From contig NC_089863.1 in assembly GCF_036373705.1 (NCBI RefSeq), positions 21,946,619 through 22,010,618 of the forward strand: a stretch of DNA of 64,000 nucleotides. The letters are read 5' to 3'. Positions within the stretch are counted from its first letter, which is position 1; each line of letters opens with the position of its first letter. The translations under genes were made by a program, and so were the position numbers. The notes below the pieces were generated by a model. That model was not told the origin of the DNA, did no database searches, and saw nothing but the letters and a program-made list of their open reading frames with translations. Of the stretch, positions 42,181-54,638 are shown one piece after another. The DNA comes from Amia ocellicauda (taxonomy: Eukaryota > Chordata > Actinopteri > Amiiformes > Amiidae).

Positions 42181-43532
42181 GTTGAAAATGCATGGGTATA
42201 TTTTAAGAATATACTACACGAGGCTCAGGAACAATTTGTACCAAAACTTAGCAAATTGAGGAAGAAAAAACATTGGCCAAAATGGTTTAATAGAGGTATG
42301 CAAAAAATATAAAGAGGAAGACAATGTTGTATAGCACATACAAAAGGGATGGTGACGAAACAAAATACATAGAATATGTTGAGCTGCAAAGAGATCTTAA
42401 GAAAGGGATCAGGAAAGCAAAGAGGGAATTAGAAAGAAAAATAGCTCTTGGAGCTCAAACCAATGCAAAGAGCTTTTTTCAATATCACAACAGCAAGCGG
42501 TTAATAAAGGAGGAGGTGAAACAGATAAAGGGCAAAAACGGAGGTATCTTGGAAAACGAACAAGATGTGGCACATATTCTAAATGAGTATTTCACAGAGG
42601 TTTTTAAAAAAGAAAAAACAGATGACATGCCACAGGTTGACAATCAGTCCAGTCAATCCCTAAGAGAGATCAGGATAAATGAGGAGGAGGTACTAAAGGG
42701 ACTAGCAGAATTAAAAACAAACAAATCACCTGGGCCAGATGGGATATTTCCAACAGTACTTCAAGAAAATAGGTGGCTCAGCAGATACAATCTTGGCAGC
42801 ACAGGCTATTCAGAGGAACTTAGATAATATTCAGTTGTGGGCTGACACCTGGCAAATGCAATTCAATGTGGACAAGTGCAAGGTAATACATGCAGGTAAC
42901 AAAAATGTCCACTATAATTACACTATGGGAGGTACAAATCTACATGAAGTAACGCATGAGAAAGACCTAGGAGTCTATGTGGACTCCTCACTTTCTCCAT
43001 CCAAGCAATGTGGGGAAGCAATAAAGAAGGCAAACAGAATGCTAGGGTATATTGTCAAAAGTGTAGAATTTAAAACAAGGGCAGTCATGTTAAGACTGTA
43101 CAATGCGCTAGTTAGACCTCATCTGGAATACTGTGTACAGTTCTGGGCACCACACTTCAAAAAGGATATTGCTGCCTTAGAGGCAGTTCAGAGGAGAGCA
43201 ACCAGACTTATTCCAGGTCTTCAAGGGAAAGTCCTACTCGGAGAGACTGAGAGAACTGAACCTTTTCACCCTGGTACAGAGGAGACTACCCGGGGACAGA
43301 AATGGAAATTGGGCTTCAAGGCATTCAAAACGGAAAACAGGAGACACTTCTTTACACAGAGAGTAGTCACAATCTGGAATAAACTACCCAGCGATGTGGT
43401 TGAAGCTGAAAGTTTGGGAACATTTAAAAATGGTCTGGAATGGATCCTTGGATCACTTCGATATTAATGAACACCAAACGAGCAAGATGGGTCGAATGGT
43501 CCCCTCTCGTTTGTTAACTCCCTTATGTTCTT
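42181..43532 (+). mobile_element. CR1-like LINE, truncated and internally deleted (copy 3)
   Basis: Same structure and same internal deletion as copy 1. Open stretches at 42324-42827 and 42739-43467 cover the linker and the part after the catalytic core. The C-terminal frame reaches the end of the protein (GLEWILGSLRY). Confidence 0.8.
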
Positions 43533-43601
43533 AAAAGTGTCTGAAGCAGCATGAAAGAGCACACAAGGCAGCTGAGAACAGACAGAGAGGGGAGTGTATA
43601 T

Positions 43602-43673
43602 TGCGTTGGCCGGTAATCGAACCCGTGTCAACTGCTTGGAAGGCAGCTATGCTAATCACTATACCACCAACGC
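43602..43673 (-). tRNA. tRNA-Gly(TCC), copy 3
   Basis: The acceptor GCGTTGG pairs fully with its 3' strand and the anticodon is TCC. Two T-stem mismatches (ACGGG against ACCGG) leave function uncertain. Confidence 0.7.
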
Positions 43674-43899
43674 TTAGAAACTGCTTCCCCACAATATCTC
43701 ACTGTGGTAGAACATGATTCCAGGATTGCAAAGTGGCAGGCAATTTGTTTTCCAAATTGCAATCGGTGAACATTTGGGAAGCCCTGCGATATCTGCAGTT
43801 TCCTGTTCCTGAGTGCGGAAGGAAAATGTCCATTAGCATCTTTCCAGATTGCACTTTATTCAGACCTTTCCGAAATGAAACAAAACCAAAGTTGAAACA

Positions 43900-43971
43900 T
43901 AGCAGAGGATGGTTTCGATCCATCGACCTCTGGGTTATGGGCCCAGCACGCTTCCGCTGCGCCACTCTGCT
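43900..43971 (-). tRNA. initiator tRNA-Met(CAT), intact copy
   Basis: 72 nt. The acceptor AGCAGAG/CTCTGCT is perfect, the anticodon arm is CTGGG CCCATAA CCCAG, and the T loop is the initiator-type ATCGAAA. A run of four T follows within about 20 bases on the minus strand. It is the best-preserved initiator copy in the window. Confidence 0.9.
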
Positions 43972-44240
43972 CCTTGGGCACTCATCCACCTGTTAACGTC
44001 ACAGCCACTCCTATATTGCATATTGCAAGCAATACAAGTTTGCAAAGCCCTGCGTTATTTCCACTTTCCTGTTCAAGACTGCACACCGAGCTTCTCCATG
44101 CGCTGGAGCAGCTTTCCAGGTTTCAGTGCCTTCACATTTCACCCTGTATGTGCTGTGGGAAGCATCATGTCAATTGTTTTGAACTAAGCGGATCGGGGCT
44201 CAGTCTGAGCTCAGATCCGAGCTTAAAAATGACAGTGCTT

Positions 44241-44313
44241 CTGAGCAGCTGGGACTCAAAGCCACACTCCCTGGCTTAGGAACCCAGTGTCTGATCCACT
44301 AGGACACGGGGGC
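44241..44313 (-). pseudogene. tRNA-Arg(CCT)-derived relic, copy 2
   Basis: Same as the copy at 2884. Confidence 0.55.
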
Positions 44314-44769
44314 TCAGCCAGACAGTATCAGAAAATGGAAATAAATAAATAAATAAATAAAAAGATGCTGCGCGTTACACAATAGACACCAGGTAAAGAA
44401 GTGAATAGTTACAGGAACTGTCACGTAAGCTCCTCAACTTGAAACGGGCACATACGAACTCCTGTGAAATAACACGAGATGGATAACTACCCCTTCTCTG
44501 CTGCAGCAGAATGTGACTACCTATTGCGCAGATTATTGCGTCAATCGATTCGAAAAGAGGGCTGGCATTTGTCACCAATGTGTCTCGTTTTATTTCTGAA
44601 ATATAACTCCCAGAAAATATTGTCTGTGTTTTTGAAATTGAATAACCTCAAAAGAAAGAAATGATCCAGTCAATTGCTAAAGAAGAGTCTTGCCGCTGCA
44701 TTCTGGAATGAAGAAAAGAATGAAATGACAAGTACAATCAATTCAAGAAAGAGAGTGGGCTGTGTCGGA

Positions 44770-44840
44770 TGCGCCAGCCGGGAATCGAACCCGAGTCACA
44801 AGAATGGGACTCTTGTATGATACCACTACACCACTGGCGC
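44770..44840 (-). tRNA. tRNA-Gly(CCC), intact copy
   Basis: 71 nt. The acceptor GCGCCAG/CTGGCGC, anticodon stem and T arm all pair; anticodon CCC. Confidence 0.87.
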
Positions 44841-46000
44841 TGCTGGGGAAGCTCTGGCTTGCGTCCTTGAAGCAAATTCATAGAAAGCGTCCCATGGGGC
44901 AAGATGATGTCTTAATGATTATCCTTATTAGTCTGTTGTCGATCTGCTTAATACGTACCTAGCCAATCACTACATCACAGGTGCAGAGACAATCAGTATG
45001 AAGGCGAACACGATTTCGTTAACGTGTGCCCATTTACAAGTTCAATGAATGTATACATAAATAAAGCAGATCTGGGTTTTCCTCTGAAACATTAAGGACT
45101 GGTTTCATAAATGCGTCCATAAGTCCATAAACGCCACGAGTGCATCGTGCAACTCTATTGTAGCTGCTGATACGTGTGTGTTTTATTTCAGCTGTAACTC
45201 GCCCTGGTTAAGCACGTCTATGGTGTAATTTAAAAATATTACAGAAATTGTCGTTTGCAGTTACAAATCTGTAGTAAGAGTAATACGTTAAGGGAGTCAA
45301 GTTCAGCAATTTAAAATACAAATCTACTAGCACATATCTTGATAAAAATTACAATAATAACAATAATAATAATACATAGCAAATATTTATTTTAGTGTTG
45401 CACATGGAAAGTTTTCTTACAGTAACTTCTGAATATAATGTTGTCTATACCCTTTTAGCTATTCGTAATATCTCTAAACAGAAACTTGTATATTTTTAGC
45501 TGTCTCCAATCATCTAAAGCATACAGAATAAGACAGCCACAAAAGTCCTTTCCACACCAGGCTCTGTCGCTCGTAGTGTTGCTTTCTGTCACTGTCTTTA
45601 AAACGAGACACAAACCAAACCCACAATCGCTCCGCTCCTCCCACATCAGGGCGTGGACTTCCGACACTGGCCTGGTTTTCCTGTGGCGCTTTATTAGAAC
45701 AGCAAGAGATAACAGTATGTTTCTGTCTTTATTCGACCGCATGTGTGGGTGTAACTTTGTAATTGTTTAATGTGGTCCCGCAACGTTTGGGGTGAAATGC
45801 AAAGTAATCTAATAGTAAAGTAACTAATTACTTTGCCCAGAGAGTAATAAGTAAAGTATCTTGTTATATGAGTAAAGAATACAATGTAATACATTTCTTT
45901 TTGTGAGTAACGACACCATCACTGCTCTTTTCTATCTCGTTTTGCATGTATGTTTGTTGTTGACAGAGATACAAAGTTTGAGAGAAGACAGGCTGGCATT

Positions 46001-46072
46001 GGGGATGTAGCTCAGTGGTAGAGCGCATGCTTTGCATGTATGAGGTCCCGAGTTCAGTCCTCGGCATCTCCA
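46001..46072 (+). tRNA. tRNA-Ala(TGC), copy 1
   Basis: 72 nt starting GGGGATGTAGCTCAGTGG. Anticodon TGC, T arm CCGAG TTCAGTC CTCGG, and a paired acceptor ending CATCTCC. Four T at 46080-46083 provide a polymerase III stop. Confidence 0.92.
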
Positions 46073-46275
46073 GACTGTCTTTTAATGGAGCCCGTGCACT
46101 ATGTCATTGGATGCACATAGCAAGTACCGAACAAATCGGGAGCCCGTGATTCATCGGTCACACTAGCATGGGCCTTTTCGGCACTCTCTCCCAGCATTCG
46201 TCCGAGAAACAGCGTGTGTATGTATTCATTGTGAGAAGTGAAACAATGGGCCAGATTGCAAGCTGGTTCTGTATA

Positions 46276-47496
46276 CACTCACCTAAAGGATTATTAGGAA
46301 CACCATACTAATACTGTGTTTGACCCCCTTTCGCCTTCAGAACTGCCTTAATTCCACATGGCATTGATTCAACAAGGTGCTGAAAGCATTCTTTAGAAAT
46401 GTTGGCCCATATTGATAGGATAGCATCTTGCAGTTGATGGAGATTTGTGGGATGCACATCCAGGGCACGAAGCTCCCGTTCCACCACATCCCAAAGATGC
46501 TCTATTGGGTTGAGATCTGGTGACTGTGGGGGCCAGTTTAGTACAGTGAACTCATTGTCATGTTCAAGAAACCAATTTGAAATGATTCGACCTTTGTGAC
46601 ATGGTGCATTATCCTGCTGGAAGTAGCCATCAGAGGATGGGTACATGGTGGTCATAAAGGGATGGACATGGTCAGAAACAATGCTCAGGTAGGCCGTGGC
46701 ATTTAAACGATGCCCAATTGGCACTAAGGGGCCTAAAGTGTGCCAAGAAAACATCCCCCACACCATTACACCACCACCACCAGCCTGCACAGTGGTAACA
46801 AGGCATGATGGATCCATGTTCTCATTCTGTTTACACCAAATTCTGACTCTACCATCTGAATGTCTCAACAGAAATCGTGACTCATCAGACCAGGCAACAT
46901 TTTTTCAGTCTTCAACTGTCCAATTTTGGTGAGCTTGTGCAAATTGTAGCCTCTTTTTCCTATTTGTAGTGGAGATGAGTGGTACCCGGTGGGGTCTTCT
47001 GCTGTTGTAGCCCATCCGTCTCAAGGTTGTACGTGTTGTGGCTTCACAAATGCTTTGCTGCATACCTCGGTTGTAACGAGTGGTTATTTCAGTCAAAGTT
47101 GCTCTTCTATCAGCTTGAATCAGTCGGCCCATTCTCCTCTGACCTCTAGCATCAACAAGGCATTTTCGCCCACAGGACTGCCGCATACTGGATGTTTTTC
47201 CCTTTTCACACCATTCTTTGTAAACCCTAGAAATGGTTGTGCGTGAAAATCCCAGTAACTGAGCAGATTGTGAAATACTCAGACCGGCCCGTCTGGCACC
47301 AACAACCATGCCACGCTCAAAATTGCTTAAATCACCTTTCTTTCCCATTCAGACATTCAGTTTGGAGTTCAGGAGATTGTCTTGACCAGGACCACACCCC
47401 TAAATGCATTGAAGCAACTGCCATGTGATTGGTTGGTTAGATAATGGCATTAATGAGAAATTGAACAGGTGTTCCTAATATTCCTTTAGGTGAGTG
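46276..47496 (-). mobile_element. Tc1/mariner element, copy 1
   Basis: 1221 bp between TA dinucleotides (46274-46275 and 47497-47498). The inverted ends read CACTCACCTAAAGG. Carries one transposase gene on the minus strand with a premature stop. The same insertion, at the same position of the duplicated block, lies at 56687-57907. Confidence 0.92.
46308..47348 (-). pseudogene. Tc1-type transposase, one premature stop
   Basis: Open frames at 46905-47348 and 46308-46868 are separated by a TGA where the sister copy has TGG (Trp, in VEDWKN). Everything else matches the intact 346-residue sister, including helix-turn-helix regions and the three catalytic acidic residues. Confidence 0.9.
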
Positions 47497-47967
47497 TAAG
47501 TGCGCAGGCTGTAAGATTTGGGCGCTTTAAACGGCACGGTGTACTTGAACATCGTCATCATCACGTTGACACACATGCCATCTAAAACGCGCATTGTCTT
47601 TACTTGTTGGCTTGAAGTTAAACACAGACCGTCGTCAGGACTAGGGAATTAGCGGGGACAGGTGCCAGGTGTGATACATTGGAGGCACACGCACTAACAC
47701 CGAGCTCATTGGCTCTACTAAGCTACTAAAAAAGAAGTGTTAACCAAGCACCGACCGATGCGTTTTCTCCCACTGAATTGTGCACCTTGAAAGTCTACCA
47801 AATGCAGACTCCTTAATCAAAGCATTGTCCCCCACAGGACACCGACTTATATGTAGACCCTCCCTCTCTCCATAATCAATCCATCAGCAAGGAACGGACC
47901 TAAATTCATGAGTAAATTACACATGCATTCAAAGCAATATGTAGAGCACGCTGTATCGGATATGCAC

Positions 47968-47995
47968 CACTACTACTACTACTACTACTACTTCG

Positions 47996-48063
<68 letters not shown>
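47968..48063. repeat. (CTA)n microsatellite, interrupted
   Basis: About 96 bases of CTA repeats with one interruption (CTTCGA). The sister tract at 58381 is longer and pure. Confidence 0.95.
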
Positions 48064-48111
48064 CAATAATAATTTAAAGAGGAGCGTTTCACCACCCGCC
48101 TTGAAAGCAGC

Positions 48112-48183
48112 GAGCTCTTGTGGCAAGGGTAGCACGTCTGACTCTAGATCACAAGGGTGCGTGTTCAAATGACGTCGGGGTCA
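48112..48183 (+). pseudogene. tRNA-Trp-derived relic with CTA anticodon, copy 1
   Basis: 72 nt. Aligns with tRNA-Trp (GTCTGACTC, CGTGTTCAAAT, GTCGGGGTCA), but the anticodon CCA is replaced by CTA. The acceptor has two mismatches and the anticodon stem one, so a working suppressor is unlikely. Confidence 0.65.
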
Positions 48184-48295
48184 GTGTTTTGTACACTAGC
48201 AGTAACCAGTAACACTAAGGTTGCATGAGTAATTGCACAGCTGACAGTGTAAAGTGCTTACCACCTTGTCGTTGATCTTGCAAAAAGGTAAGCAC

Positions 48296-51200
48296 AAGTA
48301 TTTACAAGTTGCCACAGAGAGAGACCGGATAGTACAGGTGAGAGGTAGCCATCTTGTTGTTTGACTAGATTCAGAATAGTCTTAGCATTGCTCATTTTGT
48401 TTTAAGTTTGCCTTAAATTGACGTTAGCATTGTCGGTAGTTTGCCTAAATTGAAGCCAATTCAGTTCAGCTGCTGAGTTGGTGAAAGTAAACAGGTTATA
48501 GAAGGGAGTTTCTGTCTAGGACTAGCAGGAATTCTGTTGCAGGAGGAGCCAGGAGGGGCCAATTAGGTGTGAATTGGGGGTAAAACCTAGGAGAGTTGAG
48601 ACCTTAGAGCAGGACAGCGTAGAGAACTGCTGGGTTACAGTAGGTCGTAACCGCAGAAAAGGGCGTGCACACCCCGTAGAGACACCCCAAGAGCTTGAAT
48701 TGCCCAACAGGTTCCAACTGCTGGACACCAAGTTGGACAGTGACAGCTCAGAGGGTGATGGGGGGCAGTTGAGCACCAGAGCACCATGGTGCCCAATCCC
48801 CCCCCCAGACGAAGGAGGTAGTTATAGTAGGAGACTCAATTCTTAGAGGTGTAGATCACACAGTGTGTTCTAGTGACATGGAGACCCGCATTGGTATCTT
48901 GCCTGCCTGGTGCTCAGGTTGCAGATCTCCCTAAACTAGTAGACGGGCTACTGGCCAAAGCCGGGGGGAATCCACCGGTCATGGTCAGGGAGACAGGCAG
49001 AGATTAGAAAGTTTAACACGTGGTTGAAAGCTTGGTGTAGGGAAGAGGGGTTTAGGTTTATGGAGCATTGGTCTTTCTTCTGGGATAGATGGGACCTGTA
49101 CAAACCGGACGGTCTACATCTAAACAGAAGGGGGGCTAATGCATTGGAAGAGCGTATGTGCAGTGAAATTGAGAATCATTTAAACTAGGAACCAGGGGGG
49201 CAGGGAGCTTTGACAATGGGAGATGTTCCACTAAGGAAAGGAAACCAAGGCAAACTGCCAGTAGGAAAGTCCTGAAATGTTTGTACCTCAATGCCAGGAG
49301 TATAAGGAACAAGATGTTAGACTTGGAAGCCACAGTGCTGGTGTGTGACTATGATGTTGTAGGAGTGACAGAAACATGGCTTACAGAAAATGATGGGGAT
49401 GAATACAAGTTGGAAGGATATACACAGTTTAGGAGAGACAGGCAAAATTGAAGAGGGGGTGGGGTAGCATTATATGTGAAAAATGACATTGAGGCAGAAG
49501 AACTTGTATTAGATCCCAGTAACGGAACAGAATCTTTGTGGGTGAAACTTTTGAACAAGAGATCTGGAGGATTAGCGGTAGGAGTGTGTTACAGGCCACC
49601 AAACTCAGATATTCAGAAAGATGCTGCATTGTAAAGTGTAATCAGGACTGCATGTAGCAAGGATGTGGCTGTTATAATGGGGGATTTCAATTTCCCAAAC
49701 TTAGACTGGGAAAGCCCAGTGGGGACTACAGAAGCAGAAATGGAAATGGTTGAGATGGTAAATGACTGCTTTCTAACTCAATTTGTCAGGGAACCAACCA
49801 GAGAGAGCGCATGTATTGACTTGATCTTTTCAAATGACCAAGATAGAGTCAGGGGGACAGTAGTTAGAGAACCAATGGCAAATTGTGATCACAATATGGG
49901 TGTCTTTGAGGCATTCTTTCAAAAAACAAGGTCCAAGTCTAAAACAATGGTCTACAATTTTAGAAAAGCAAACCTTGAAGGTATGAGACAGCACTTAGAA
50001 GAGGTAGACTGGAGCACACTGGATACAGAGTTAGTTGAAAATGCATGGGTATATTTTAAGAATATACTACTCGAGGCTCAGGAGCAATTTGAACCAAAAC
50101 ATAGCAAATTGAGGAACAAAAATCATTGGCCAAAATGGTATAATAGAGGTATGCAAAAAATATAAAGAGGAAGACAATGTTGTATAGTGCATACAAAAGG
50201 GATGGTGACGAAACAAAATACATAGAATATGTTGAGCTGCAAAGAGATCTTAAGAAAGGGATCAGGAAAGCAGAGAGGGAATTAGAAAGAAACATAGCTC
50301 TTGGAGCTCAAACCAATGCAAAGAGCTTTTTTCAATATCACAACAGCAAGCGGTTAATAAAGGAGGAGGTGAAACAGATAAAGGGCAAAAACGGAGGTAT
50401 CTTGGAAATTGAACAAGATGTGGCAAATATTCTAAATGAGTATTTCACAGAGGTTTTTACAAAAGAAAAAACAGATGACATGCCACAGGTTGACAATCAG
50501 TCCAGTCAAACCCTAAGAGAGATCAGGATAAATGAGGAGGAGGTACTAAAGGGACTAGCAGAATTAAAAACAAACAAATCACCTGGGCCAGATGGGATAT
50601 TTCCAACAGTACTTCAAGAAAATAGGTGGCTCAGCAGATACAATCTTGGCAGCACAGGCTATTCAGAGGAACTTAGATAATATTCAGTTGTGGGCTGACA
50701 CCTGGCAAATGCAATTCAATGTGGACAAGTGCAAGGTAATACATGCAGGTAACAAAAATGTCCACTATAATTACACTATGGGAGGTACAGATCTACATGA
50801 AGTAACGCATGAGAAAGACCTAGGAGTCTATGTGGACTCCTCACTTTCTCCATCCAAGCAATGTGGGGAAGCAATAAAGAAGGCAAACAGAATGCTAGGG
50901 TATATTGTCAAAAGTGTAGAATTTAAAACAAGGGCAGTCATGTTAAGACTGTACAATGCGCTAGTTAGACCTCATCTGGAATACTGTGTACAGTTCTGGG
51001 CACCACACTTCAAAAAGGATATTGCTGCCTTAGAGGCAGTTCAGAGGAGAGCAACCAGACTTATTCCAGGTCTTCAAGGGAAAGTCCTACTCGGAGAGAC
51101 TGAGAGAACTGAACCTTTTCACCCTGGTACAGAGGAGACTACCCGGGGACAGAAATGGAAATTGGGCTTCAAGGCATTCAAAACGGAAAACAGGAGACAC

Positions 51201-51385
51201 TTCTTTACACAGAGAGTAGTCACAATCTGTAATAAACTACCCAGCGATGTGGTTGAAGCTGAAAGTTTGGGAACATTTAAAAATGGTCTGGAAAGGATCC
51301 TTGGATCACATCGATATTAATGAACACCAAACGAGCAAGATGGGTCGAATGGTCCCCTCTCGTTTGTTAACTCTCTTATGCTCTT
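48296..51385 (+). mobile_element. CR1-like LINE, internally deleted (copy 4)
   Basis: Begins with the common 5' region, with a shortened stretch before ORF1 compared with copy 2. ORF1 esterase-like fragment at 48574-48846, endonuclease pieces near 49270-49890, linker frame 49665-50165, then 50177-50680 and 50592-51320. It has the shared deletion of the reverse transcriptase core and stops in the endonuclease. One stop (near 49632) is shared with copy 5. Confidence 0.83.
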
Positions 51386-51454
51386 AAAAGTGTCTGAAGC
51401 AGCATGAAAGAGCACACAAGGCAGCTGAGAACAGACAGAGAGGGGAGTGTATAT

Positions 51455-51526
51455 TGCATTGGCCGGGAATCGAACCCGAGTCAACTGCTTGGAAGGCAGC
51501 TATGCTAACCACTATACCACCAACGC
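51455..51526 (-). tRNA. tRNA-Gly(TCC), copy 4
   Basis: Acceptor pairs with one wobble, anticodon TCC, T arm well paired. Looks functional. Confidence 0.82.
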
Positions 51527-51752
51527 TTAGAGACTGCTTCCCCACAATATCTCACTATGGTCGAACATGATTCCAGCATTGCAAAGTGGCAGGCAATTCG
51601 TTTTCCAAATTGCAATCGGTGAACATTTGGGAAGCCCTGCGATATCAGCAGTTTCCTGTTCCTGAGTGCGGAAGGAAAATGTCCATTAGCATCTTTCCAG
51701 ATTGCACTTTATTCAGACCTTTCCGAAATGAAACAAAGCCAAAGTTGAAACA

Positions 51753-51824
51753 TAGAAGAGGATGGTTTCGATCCATCGACCTGTGGGCTATGGGCCCAGC
51801 ACGCTTCTGCTGCGCCACTCTGCT
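51753..51824 (-). tRNA. initiator tRNA-Met(CAT), copy 3, slightly degraded
   Basis: The CAT anticodon is kept. One acceptor mismatch and one at the top of the anticodon stem relative to 43900. Confidence 0.65.
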
Positions 51825-52093
51825 CCTTGGGCACTCACCCACCTGTTAACGTCACAGCCACTCCTATATTGCATATTGCAAGCAATACAAGTTTGCAAAG
51901 CCCTGCGTTATTTCCACATTCCTGTTCAAGACTGCACACCGAGCTTCTCCATGCGCTGGAGCAGCTTTCCAGGTTTCAGTGCCTTCACATTTCACCCTGT
52001 ATGTGCTGTGGGAAGCATCATGTCAATTGTTTTGAACTAAGCGGATCGGGGCTCAGTCTGAGCTCAGATCCGAGCTTAAAAATGACCGTGCTT

Positions 52094-52166
52094 CTGAGCA
52101 GCTGGGACTCAAAGCCACACTCCCTGGCTTAGGAACCCAGTGTCTGATCCACTAGGACACGGGGGC
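52094..52166 (-). pseudogene. tRNA-Arg(CCT)-derived relic, copy 3
   Basis: Same as the copy at 2884. Confidence 0.55.
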
Positions 52167-52630
52167 TCAGCCAGACAGTATCGGAAAATGGAAATAAATA
52201 AATAAATAAATAAATAAATAAAAAGATGCTGCGCGTTACACAATAGACACCAGGTAAAGAAGTGAATAGTTACAGGAACTGTCACGTAAGCTCCTCAACT
52301 TGAAACGGGCACATACGAACTCCTGTGAAATAACACGAGATGGATAACTACCCCTTCTCTGCTGCAGCAGAATGTGACTACCTATTGCGCAGATTATTGC
52401 GTCAATCGATTCGAAAAGAGGGCTGGCATTTGTCACCAATGTGTCTCGTTTTATTTCTGAAATATAACTCCCAGAAAATATTGTCTGTGTTTTTGAAATT
52501 GAATAACCTCAAAAGAAAGAAATGATCCAGTCAATTGCTAAAGAAGAGTCTTGCCGCTGCATTCTGGAATGAAGAAAAGAATGAAATGACAAGTAAAATC
52601 AAATCAAGAAAGAGAGCGGGCTGTGTCGGA

Positions 52631-52701
52631 TGCGCCAGCCGGGAATCGAACCAGAGTCACAAGAATGGGACTCTTGTATGATACCACTACACCACTGGCG
52701 C
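52631..52701 (-). tRNA. tRNA-Gly(CCC), copy 3
   Basis: Anticodon CCC and a perfect acceptor. One T-stem mismatch (TCTGG against CCCGG). Confidence 0.75.
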
Positions 52702-53074
52702 TGCTGGGGAAGCTCTGGCTTGCGTCCTTGAAGCAAATTCATAGAAAGCGTCCCATGGGGCAAGATGATGTCTTAATGATTATTTTTATTAGTCTGTTGT
52801 CGATCTGCTTAATACGTACCTAGCCAATCACTACATCACAGGTGCAGAGACAATCAGTATGAAGGCGAACACGATTTCGTTAACGTGTGCCCATTTACAA
52901 GTTTAATGAATGTATACATAAATAAAGCAGATCTGGGTTTTCCTCTGAAACATTAAGGACTGGTTTCATAAATGCGTCCATAAGTCCATAAACGCCACGA
53001 GTGCAACTCTATTGTAGCTGCTGTTACTGTACAATTCATCGTGATACGTGTGTGTTTTATTTCAGCTGTAACTC

Positions 53075-53805
53075 GCCCTGGTTAAGCACGTCTACGGTGT
53101 AATTTAAAAATATTACAGAAATTGTCGATTGCAGTTACAAATCTGTAGTAAGAGTAATACGTTAAGGGAGTCAAGTTCAGCAATTTAAAATACAAATCTA
53201 CTAGCACATATCTTGATAAAGATTACAATAATAACAATAATAATAATACATAGCAAATATTTATTTTAGTGTTGCACATGGAAAGTTTTCTTACAGTAAC
53301 TTCTGAATATAATGTTGTCTATACCCTTTTAGCTATTCGTAATATCTCTTAACAGAAACTTGTATATTTTTAGCTGTCTCCAATCATCTAAAGCATACAG
53401 AATAAGACAGCCACAAAAGTCCTTTAAACACCAGGCTCTATCGCTCGTAGTGTTGCTTTCTGTCTTCATTTTTAAAACGAAACACAAAACCAAACCCACA
53501 ATCGCTCCGCTCCTCCCACAACAGGGGGTGGACTTCCGACACTGGCCTGGTTTTCCTGTGGCGCTTTATTAAAACAACAAAAGATAACAGTATGTCTCTG
53601 TCATTATCAACTGCTTGTGTTGGTGTAGCTTTGAAATTGTTTATTGAGGTCCCGCAACGTTTGGGGTGTAATGCAGAGTAATGTAAAAGTAAAGTAACTA
53701 ATTACATTTTCCAGGAAGTAATAAGTAAAGTGTTTAGTTACTTTTGATATGAGTAACGAGTACAATGTAAGACATTACTTTTTGTGAGTAACGACCCCAA
53801 CACTG
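53075..53805. mobile_element. hAT-type element, hybrid: block A type on the left, block B type on the right
   Basis: Lacks the usual left end. The right end at 53805 is followed by CTCTTTTC. The changeover inside it marks a recombination point that brings in one block B unit. Confidence 0.65.
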
Positions 53806-54056
53806 CTCTTTTCCTTCTCTTTTGGCTTGTTTGTTTGTTGTTGAAGGAGATACAAAGTTTGAGAGTGTCTCGTTTTATTTCTGAAATATAACTCCCAGAA
53901 AGTATGGTCTTTGTGTTCTTGAAATTGAATAACCTCAAAAGAAAGAAATGGTCCAATGAATTGCCGAGGAAAAGTCTAGCCGCTGTATTCTGGAATGAAG
54001 AAAAAAATGAAATGACAAGGGCAATCAAAGCAAGTAAGACAGTAGGCTGTGTGGCA

Positions 54057-54127
54057 TACGCTAGCCAGAAATCGAACGCAACTCACAAGAACAGGAACCT
54101 TGTATGATACCACTACACCACTGGCGC
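54057..54127 (-). pseudogene. tRNA-Gly-derived relic with CCT anticodon, isolated unit
   Basis: Same as the array copies. Confidence 0.65.
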
Positions 54128-54377
54128 TGCGGGGAAGCTCTAGATTCTGTCACCGAAGCAAATGCACAAGACATATAAAACGCGTCCCCTGGGGCACAAT
54201 GGTCATTTAATAATTATCTGTAATAATCTGCAGTCGAACTGCTTAATACGTACCTAGCTAATCACTACATCACAGGCGCATGGTTGTCATTCGGGGAAAA
54301 TATGTGTTCACGAATGTTCATCGGAGTGGTTGTCATGCTAAGAGGTCAGTTGGAGTAGAGGGAGCTGGCCATGCCGT

Positions 54378-54450
54378 GCCTCGTTGGCGCAGTAGGTAGC
54401 GCGTCAGTCTCATAATCTGAAGGTGGTGAGTTTGACCCTCACACGGGGCA
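54378..54450 (+). tRNA. tRNA-Met(CAT) elongator, isolated unit
   Basis: Stems intact. T loop TTTGACC as in units 3-4. Confidence 0.7.
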
Positions 54451-54565
54451 AGCACTCTTCCTTTATCTTTGAGTTCTACAACACTGATCTCCAGCTGCAG
54501 AAAAAAGGCACACACCTGTGCAATAAAGTAGTTGCTTGCGCTGTCTGAAGAAATTCATGGCAAAA

Positions 54566-54638
54566 TGCCAAATCCTGGGATGGAACAAGGGACCTTTAGA
54601 TGTTCAGTCTATCGCTCCCCCAACTGAGCTATTTCTGC
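54566..54638 (-). pseudogene. tRNA-Phe(GAA)-derived relic, isolated unit
   Basis: As in the array, plus a change in the 5' acceptor strand (GCAGAAA). Confidence 0.65.

Larger units (their letters stand above)
43533..46000. repeat. tRNA block A, copy 3, running into block C
   Basis: Block A with all four tRNA-derived sequences. Spacer from 44841 has no gene. From about 45190 to 45924 it is a divergent version of the hAT-type element without the usual left end, finishing in CACTGCTCTTTTC. Confidence 0.8.
45925..48295. repeat. block C, copy 1 (Ala, Tc1, Trp relic, CTA repeat)
   Basis: Duplicated almost unchanged at 56336-58718. Spacers 46084-46275 and 47499-47967 hold no gene. Confidence 0.8.
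51386..53440. repeat. tRNA block A, copy 4
   Basis: Complete block A. The spacer from 52702 holds no gene. From about 53075 it enters divergent hAT-type sequence, which near 53430-53470 changes over to the block B version. Confidence 0.8.

Noticed and set aside
46696-47246. Plus-strand frames over the Tc1 elements
   Set aside because: Shadows of the minus-strand transposase.
47929-48168. Poly-valine reading frames over the CTA repeats (also 58340-58591)
   Set aside because: Translation of a microsatellite on the minus strand, not a gene.
48112-48183. A working amber suppressor tRNA
   Set aside because: Several stem mismatches. Listed as a relic only.
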